Part shown: positions 47,301 to 56,300 of the stretch, piece after piece | How positions within the stretch are numbered: position 1 is the first letter of the stretch | Layout: the number at the start of each line of letters is the position of its first letter | Source of the DNA: Acanthaster planci | Lineage: Eukaryota > Echinodermata > Asteroidea > Valvatida > Acanthasteridae | DNA length: 64,000 nt | Assembly (NCBI RefSeq): GCF_001949145.1 | Contig: NW_019091479.1 | Location: 1-64,000, forward strand | Direction: 5' to 3' | Translations under genes and position numbers: made by a program | The notes under the pieces: generated by a model | The model's input: only the letters and a program-made list of their open reading frames with translations | Told to the model about the DNA's origin: nothing | Database searches by the model: none

Positions 47301-50300
47301 GGCGAGGGCATAATCAGGGTTCAGTCTCTTGAGGTCTTAAATGTTAAAGACTGGCCAAGCATATTGATTCCATTTCATAAATACCTTTTTTTGAGTCAGA
47401 GAGTCAAAAGAAGTCAATATGTATAATAGATTTCCAACGATTTTTTTCTAGAATTTTACTTTCATTTTCCCGAACACCCCTGTCCATTTATTTTATGGTT
47501 GTCCAAAAGAATCTCCTTATATGGACTTGGTGCGTGTGTGGTGAGCTGCGTGCACACAGTCTCTTGACCAATCAGAATTGATTGAACTGACTTGTATCCA
47601 GGTGCCAGCGCATGATTTGTGCAGCGGGCATTGTAGGAGACTGTCTGAGGTATTTACAATGTATGAATGACCAACACTGCATGCTGCATGTCTATTTCTG
47701 AATTTTTGCTGAAAAAAGTGTAGGATTAGTGTAGGATTTCTACTTTGTTTTGTTAATGCCTACATTTTGTGTGCGTTTTGTTTTCAGTCCTAGTTTGCCT
47801 GAGAGAATTCTGTTTGCCAGACTCTGCAGTCTTATCTCGTCCAAATATTGGTTCTTTTTATTTATTTTAGTCTCAGTTTTGACATGCAAAATGAAGCTGT
47901 GGACTTTAGGCACTGGAGTAGTCATACTGCATTGGGCGGTACACCACCACCCCCCTTCAAGAAAAAAAGTATGAAGGAGAAAAAAAATTAACTGTTTGAT
48001 GTAGATTGTGAAGCAAACAGATTTGTTGTCGAAATGCAGGGAGATAAAACCCGTAAATTTAGTACGCAAATTCTACACAGAAATTGGAAGAATGTTCAAA
48101 TTGTGGCATTTCTTTGTCTCATGTTTTCAGTTGAAAAAAAAACTGATACAGTTTAACAATCGAAATTCTTACAGCCATGGGTTGTCTTTTTTATCATTAA
48201 TTTCAATAAGAGCAGTTGTTTATTTGCAGTCTAGACCTGATGCATGTACATGCATGTAGGCGTATATTCATTCATCTGTAACAAGAATCACATTGCCATT
48301 TGAATATTCTGCTTCTACATGTATGTGGACATGCTGATAAGAACACGCTTAATGATGTATCATACGATATGCATGACAGCAAAATAATTCCAAAATGTTA
48401 ACCCTAAACTAACTCTCAGAAATGTCAGCTGTACGCCTCAATTGGAAGCATGCGTGGATGTATTTGTGTCCATCTGTCAAGAGAGCCAAATGATTACTGT
48501 ACTTCTAGGAACATGGCTCCCAGAAATGGCCGAGGATTATCCTTGCAGGTGTTGCGAGAAAAAGGCTTGTTAATTGGTACCCTTGCTGACAGGATGCTTC
48601 TGTTACTGGTTCAATGTATGACATGCCAGTCCTTTCTGTAATGAAGCTAGACCCGTACGTCTCTCATGTTTTCTTTTTTGGCAGTATGGGGGGCCTTACT
48701 ATGCAGCATAAATTCAGGATGCATGACATTTGGGCTGCTGTAGTTTCAAACTCAAAGTTCACGTCATTGCATTACAGAGCAAGAACGAGAGGTCAAGGGT
48801 GAGAGGTCACACAGTAGGGGTGTAGCTGAGTTCCAACTTGCTAATTTTTTTTCTCAGTCATGCTCAAGTTGTACCATTATCTATTCATTACAAAAGATGC
48901 ATTCAGATTTGCTGTAGTAATAGCTTGGCAGAGCCAGTCTCATTATAGCTGCTAAACGGTTTGCAAAAAGTCTAGCAAACTGGCCAATTTTCTCGATGTC
49001 ATTCATGGATGGGGTTGTGTTTCGGCGGTGCTGTAGCCAGACGTGATGCATGAACAGTGGCAGGGGTGGGGGAGGTCTTAGAAACAGCATCCTATAAGCC
49101 AGACTTCTGCCATAAACCGTGTTGCTCACATAACAGCAAAACATGCATACATTTTCACCGGACTGTGCACAAATATACAGTCTTTGTGAGGGTGCCATGT
49201 GCCTAACAGCGAAGTGTTGGCCTGATCTATCTCTGTGCCACCACTGAGCGCTCAGTCATGCATGAACACGATAGTGGTTTTGATAAGTGGCTAAACATGA
49301 ACAGCTTGCTGTGAAATTTCGAGGCTGTTTTTTTCTCACAGTGATTTACCAGATTCCATTGATTAGGGATTTTGTGTTTTTTGGCTCGTAGCAATCTACC
49401 CAGACTTTGGAGAGGAAGAAAGATCTCACCAAACTCTTGGGGATAAATCAACCAGATCCGATCCCTAATTCCAACAAGGGCAATCGTCGGACGTCAGTCG
49501 TCAGTGGCCAAGACCCGGCAAAGGTAATTAGCCTTTACACCTACTTCGAGGAAATTGTGATTGATTCTTAACATTTTTGTGAATTGTCATTATGATCTGG
49601 TGTCACAGGTTCAAGTTTTTCTTTCTCGCTGTTCCAGCCTTTACACCAGTCACATTTTATGAGCAATACTCAACAAGGCAGGGCACGTGTGATGAACGCA
49701 ATAACGTGAATAGTTTCATTGAATACCTCGCTTTTTCCCTCCGCCCAGGAAAAGGTAGATCCCAAATTCCTCAAGTTACAGCAGACGCTGGATGACTTCA
49801 TGATCAACGGTCTTCCGGACTTCCCAGCTCTGCTAACTTTCACTACCAAGAGAGAAGATGATGAGGAATGTTTCCAACTTGTGAGTGGCTGGTCATTGAA
49901 CTCGGTTCTGTTGGTACTTTTCATCATGCAGTTAAAGGGCCCAGCTCTTGATCTTTTCTTTTTGTCCAACTTTATGCAACCTCGTTCCCATGGGTACGAT
50001 CTTGAAATATCCCACTCTTTGGGGGAGATTTAAATCAGGTGTGCAGTCAATGTGTTTACACGTGATGCAGACTTATGCATGCACGATGCGCAGGAGAATA
50101 CCTGGGCACGAGCATGTAGTGTTTGAAATCCCGAATAGCCAGTAAGCGTCAATTTTCCAGGGGCTAGTGAAGGAACGCACACGCAGCCCATGGAGTCGAG
50201 GTTGAACTTTGTGCTCTTCTCTCATGTATGAAAATGATCCAACATCCCTTTTGGCATTTGTATTGAAAAGGGCACTTTTACAAATACTTAACATTGCCCA

Positions 50301-53300
50301 TGCCTTTCTGGACAACAGAGGGCGTTGTTGAAATGATAACATCTTTTATGAAATTTGTGTTAAAATTGTTGATAATCATCGATCCGTGAAACCAATGCTT
50401 TGTTACTGCAAAAGGTGCATGAGATTCCATCAACATCCTGAAGCCAAATCAGACCGATTTAAGCCGATTGATCACAGTTTAGCCTAAAATAGAACTGGCT
50501 TGTAGCCAATTTTGTCAAGAATAATATACAAATATTTCTTGAACCATTTAGAATGACGCAGAATTTGTGCCGATTTCACGAGTTTAATAAGAACTGAGAC
50601 CGAATAAGCTGTAAAACCAAGAACTTAATAATACAGAATCACACCAACAGTCTCAAACATGTCCAAAAATGTAGGGGCACTTCCCCATCTTTAACAGTCT
50701 TTCACTGAAACAAATCACCCGTGGCAGCCCCAAACCGCTCCCCGATTTATGGCCATTCAGTTGAATTGTGAATCTAGCTTTCTGTAACCAGGACATTTGT
50801 TCACATAGGAGGAGTCTTGGAGGGCCTTGGGCGATGAGGAGGAAATCAGCCAGCTCACCAAGAAGCAGACAGACCAGCAAGAGGCCATTTGGGAGATCAT
50901 CAGGACTGAAGTTGGCTACATTAAGAACATTCGCATCATTGTTGACGTAAGTCGGGCAGTCAACTCTGCAATTTTGCACAAGTTGCATTACAAGCAGGGG
51001 TGTGAGAATTCAGCTTTTCAGCCGATCTCAGCTTTTTTTGGTTTAGATGCTGACCCTGAATTTCAGCTTTTTTGTACACCCGGTCTGTACAAAAGTAATG
51101 GAACTTTTTACATTTCAGTTTTGCCAGCTGTTTTCAGCTTTAATTTTGCCTCTCACACCCCTGAATAAGTTACAACCTCACAAAAGATGCAGCGCATAAG
51201 CCCCCAACTTGCTTTCACATCGTCATTTGAGTAGGCATAAGTGGTTTTCTATCTGTACACACACATGTATATGTGCAATGCTGGTAAAGGATCTAATTAA
51301 TCAACTTATGACCATGCAAAACATTCACCGATTTCCTTTGAAGGGTTCCTCCTGCCCCTCCCCTCCCAAAACGAGGGAACTTGCCTCATACAGTGCTGGA
51401 GGCTGGATATTTCTCAACCTACATTGTAACCTTGTAACGTTGTGAATTAGCCCACCATCAGTAATTTTGATTTTGATGTCATACAGTGCTGCATGAGTTG
51501 GCACAGACTTTCTTCAGAAATCGGAAGACCGAATCTTAATTTCATTTTTATATCTTTTACCTCATTGTAGTTCTATCTGTGCACGCTGATCAACCTTCAA
51601 GCATCTGTCATGCTTAATGAGGTAAAGGCCATTAGAATTGCCCAGTGTTGTACTCAAGTCTGTTACAAGTCCCTGCAAGTCCGTCACAAGTCATTCAGTC
51701 TTAAGCTAATTCATCTATTGAAATGAGCTGTGATAAAAGCATTCTTTTGTCAGTGGTCACCCTGTTACTTATGACTGGTGAAGGGACGTGTGTCTGGACT
51801 TGTGAAGGGACTTGTGACTGGTCTTGTGAAGGGACTTGTGACTGACCTTGTGAAGGGACTTGTGAATGGCCTTGTGATGGACTCGAATACAACGCTGGAA
51901 ATGTCACTCCTAGTCAAGCTCTTCAGCTGCAGTAGCAGTCCAGGGCTGTACTAACTGACCCCCCAGTCTTCTTGTGATTGAATCCCAAAATGTCAAGCTG
52001 TCTGTGTTCTTGAACGGGGGTGCAGTGGCATTCTGTGCTTTGAGATGGTGGTCGTTAATTAAACCTTACCCTCTGTGAGCCTTCAAAAATCAGTCAGGAG
52101 GGTTTTGAAGGATTTTATGGGATTTAGGAAGGTAGAGCCCAGCCACTATTACTCCAGGCTTGCTATCCCGTGAGAATTTATTTACAGTGTTGTTGGGTTC
52201 CTGTGTCATCAATGATTTTGCAGTTTGGGGGAAGTTCTAAGCCAAAATACTTAATAGAATCAATGATCAGGTCTTTCAGAAGAAAGTTTTTGTGAGATTT
52301 GACTCAACTTGCCAAGTTCTTGTTGATCTTGTTATCAGATCGAGACAGAGAAGATTTTCAGCAACATAACTGCCATTGAGAAGCTCCACACCAGATTCTG
52401 GAAGGAGAAGCTCTCCAACGTGGTCAAGAAGGCACGAACAGAGAAAAGGATCCCATCAGCCTTAGACTTGGCCGAGGCTTTTGAAGGGGTAGGAGCGAGA
52501 TTGATTATCGATAAAAACATTCAAGCATCTTGCAGATGAGATGGAAAAGACTTGTTGCCAAATTCAAAGTATTGGTAAGACTGTTTTGTGGATTGATTTC
52601 CTCAGTTTGCAGATCTGTTTGCACCGTACATCAAGTTCTGTACAGATGAGGACGACTGCATGAAGTACTTGAGGGAACGAACAAAAGATAACGAGATGCT
52701 GAGGTTCTTTGTTGAGGTGAGAGGGTGGGGCAGATGGGTGTGGCCTGCTAAAGAAAGTAGGAGCAGTGGGTGTGGCCTCATCACATTGTTACGGGCAAAG
52801 GGTGTGGCTTTAGATGGTTGAGGTAGTTTGATCAACATTGTACGAGTAGTGGGCGTGACTTGAGACTTTAGGGGTGGCTGGACTCAATTGTGACCTGTCA
52901 CTACAAAATAAGCTGGAAGTCAGAATTTTCCAAAATGGAGATATTGGTGTTTTGAAATTCAGTAGAAAGGGAGCTTTCCAACGGTCCATGCATGGAACGC
53001 TAATATGGTAAAAGTATGAGGTGACAAGGTGACATTGTTGTGGTAGCTTTCTGTCTGTGTTCCCAACATTGTTTCAACATTTCAGAGCAGGCATGAACAG
53101 TGCTATTGTCAGAATTGCTTTGAAAATGACATTTTTAAATATATGATCCTGCAAAATATTTGGAATTATATAGGAGATAAATTACTCTTTATAAATATTT
53201 ATTAAAAATAAAAACCAAATTAACCTCCACTTCAATATGACTTCGAAAGTTTGAACCCTCAAAATTGGGAAGAGCTGGATGCGATTTGACGCTCATTTTG

Positions 53301-56300
53301 TCGGGACAGGTCACAATTATTCTGAGCAAAGGGTGTGATCTGAGATGGTTGGGTGTGGTCACTTGTAGATCGTAACATCCGTAACCGTAAAGTTGCCAGG
53401 ACCTTGATGTCGCCACCTGTTGTCATGTCTGATTGGTGTTTACAATAAGTGGCGACATGAGGGACCTGGTGACTATACAGCCACAGATGTTACTTTTGGT
53501 GTCTACAAGTGTTGAAGGGGTCATTGCTGTGTAAGCTTAAAGCCAAGTTTGGCTTTGGTGAACAAACTACTTGATATCCTCTCTTGTTCAGTACATGTAG
53601 TTAAAACCCTGATGAGTTGAGGGCAGTGTTATATTCGAGTCCATCACAAGTCCGTTCGCAAGTCCCATGGCAAAGCTAGTCATAAGTAATGGGTGAACAA
53701 AGACAAAAGAATGCTTTTGTCACAGGCCTTTGGAAAAGCTTGTGAATTGGCTCCAGACTGAATGACTTGTGATGGACTTACCGGGACTTGTGATGGACTC
53801 GAAGACAACATTAATTGATGGCAAGAGTAAGAATTCTTATAGTGCCTTAATAAATTATAAGTTCAGTAAACAAGTTACTTGAATTGACGCTGTTCTCCTT
53901 CGCAGTGGGCCCAGAGGCATCCTAACAGCCGACGTCTCAAGCTACAAGATCTTCTTGTCTATCCCATGCAACGCATCACCAAGTACCCACTCCTCCTGAT
54001 TGCCGTGGAGAAAAAGACACTTGAGGAGGGTGAGAATGCAGAGGTTGCACTCAGAGTAAGTCCAGTTGAGATCTAGAAGTGAAGTGAGCGCAGTTAACAC
54101 CTTGAAACAGTGCTCTGGAATACACAAATCCAGTGACCACGGTACAGCCATTGTTGGTCATTTCCAGTGGCCCCCGCCAATGGCGGTAAGCATTGTAATG
54201 ACTTGATTGAAGCCACCGTAAAATCCCTCCATACAAAACCTAACAAGGTGCTTTCCGTCATTAGAGGGGGCTATCTAGAATGTCCAGTTGACGCTAGTTG
54301 TGTTTGAGAACACAGGTGTCAGGCTGGTTGAACCTGAACATTGTTTTGCCGGTGAAGAGAATTTTGTTGGTTGCTCTGAGTCGAGGTTGATCGTTTGACT
54401 ATGCTAGACCCAAGGCAGACTTTTATTGAATAGTTGAGCCCTGGTGAAGATGCGAAGACACAGAATTTGTCCTTTTCTCTCGTAGATATCAGAGGTCAAG
54501 GAGTTTGTCACGCGGGTGAATCACGAGCTCAGACAGGAACAAGAGAGGCAGAAGATGGAAGAGACAATTGATCGCGTTGAGGCCTATGAAGGTGTCAGCA
54601 TGCCAAGCGGTTGCGACGAACTTAGCAAGGTCAGAAAAAAACCTGAGACTACTTGGGGTCACTGTCTTCATAGAATCCTTCCCCCCAGCACATGTATTGT
54701 TTCTCTGTTACCACCACCATGCCATGCCTTGAATAGGTTTTAACTCCAACTGATAGAGTGTGGATGGACTGCCCCCTTCAAGTAAAGTTGACGTGCCGGG
54801 TGTTTCATGTAACCCTAGGGCTGAGTTCGGGCCGCTTGTTCCTGTGTATTCACGAACAGCTTGATTTGTTGTTCATGGGTCGGCCGCTCGAACGCCGGGA
54901 ACAAACAACCGGTTATCGCAAGCAACATGCAACTTGGCGGCGTCCATGTACGTTATTTTAGAGTGAAGGTTTGGATGGGCTTAATTCTTTTCTATATAAA
55001 CAGGAACGTTCATTTCTGTGTTACAGAAAATAATTAATGTTAATTTTGCAAAACTTCCCATTGTCTACATGGTCTATGGCTTTGGAAGCCATCTCTCTAC
55101 TTTTTGCAGCTGTTCAAAAATCAAAATCTCAAAAGTTTTTTCGTGTGTTCCTGTAAAACCCTGACGAGGAGGTTGTATGTGATCCTGTTTCGAGAACAGT
55201 GTTATTGAGCTGTGTTCCCGCCGTGCGAGCGCGAGAACAAGAAACCTGTTTCAAGAACAGGCCGCCCAAACTCGACCTAATAGTCATCAGTTCTCCGATT
55301 TCTATAGGATTTTACATTCACCTTAGGGGGTAAGGGTTGATCACACCCGGGAAATAGTGCTGAATTATGGCCAAAGGAGTGTTACTTATGTGCCAAAATT
55401 ACCAAATACTTTGCTTGATAAGGCTGAAATTTGTGCAACCATGTCTGGAAGGGAGGGGGTAGGAGTTAACTAATTTACATGCCCCTGGTAGCGCCAATTC
55501 CTTTGTGCAAAATACAATCTATATATGCAGAGTGGGTTTCCAACACGCACTTCTTTGCGGCTACATTGGAGTTTTCTTGCATCCACGTCCTGAAGCAATC
55601 AAGTTCCTTTGTACGCGTTTCACAGTTTCTCCCTGTTCTGTAAGGTTCATCAGGTCGCTGGTTTAGTAGTAATGGCTGAGTGCATTACACTCCTTGTTTG
55701 TGTAGCTGGTGGAGGAGCACTCCAGCCTGGACCTCCTCGGCAGCATGCCAAATGCCCCGCCCGCCCAGGCCCGCTGGCTACACATGAAGGGCTCCCTCAA
55801 GCTACGCGATGCGGACTCGCGGCAGGATGCTTACGGTTTCCTCTTCACCGACATGTTTGTCCTGGCCAAGCAGCGGAAGAGCGACAATTTCCGCATCATC
55901 AAGCCACCGATGAGGGTGGACATGATCAGAACGCAGGAGCTGAAAGATGGAAGTAAGCTGACAATTTTCACCCCTTCCCCTTCCCCTTCCCCCCCCCCCC
56001 AAAATGACATCGTTGAGGATAAAATTCAACAAATGTAGCACAGTTTGCAGGTAGATTGTCATGAATAACTCTTGAAGGGATTAGAACAATGACAAGATGA
56101 GGATGATTAGGAGAGGCAAAACTAGTTTCTCAACTTCTATTTCTTGAGAGAACCAAGTTTGATTGTCAGCCATGATGGTCGGTGGACTAGCAACAATAAG
56201 CCTTTAAATAACAGCTGGTACACTGATTTATCTGATTACACATATAAAACACAACTATTGAATTCCCCAGACTAGAGACACTGTTGCTGTACCTCTTGAT

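Larger units (their letters stand above)
43684..49391. other. Gene B introns 7 and 8 (with one small exon at 46135-46209)
   Basis: Apart from the 75-base exon these stretches are non-coding. They hold degenerate CAC/CAT-rich simple sequence (45340-45420 and 45800-46060), a dispersed repeat (46300-46655) and scattered TACATG motifs. Nothing else was recognised. Confidence 0.55.
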
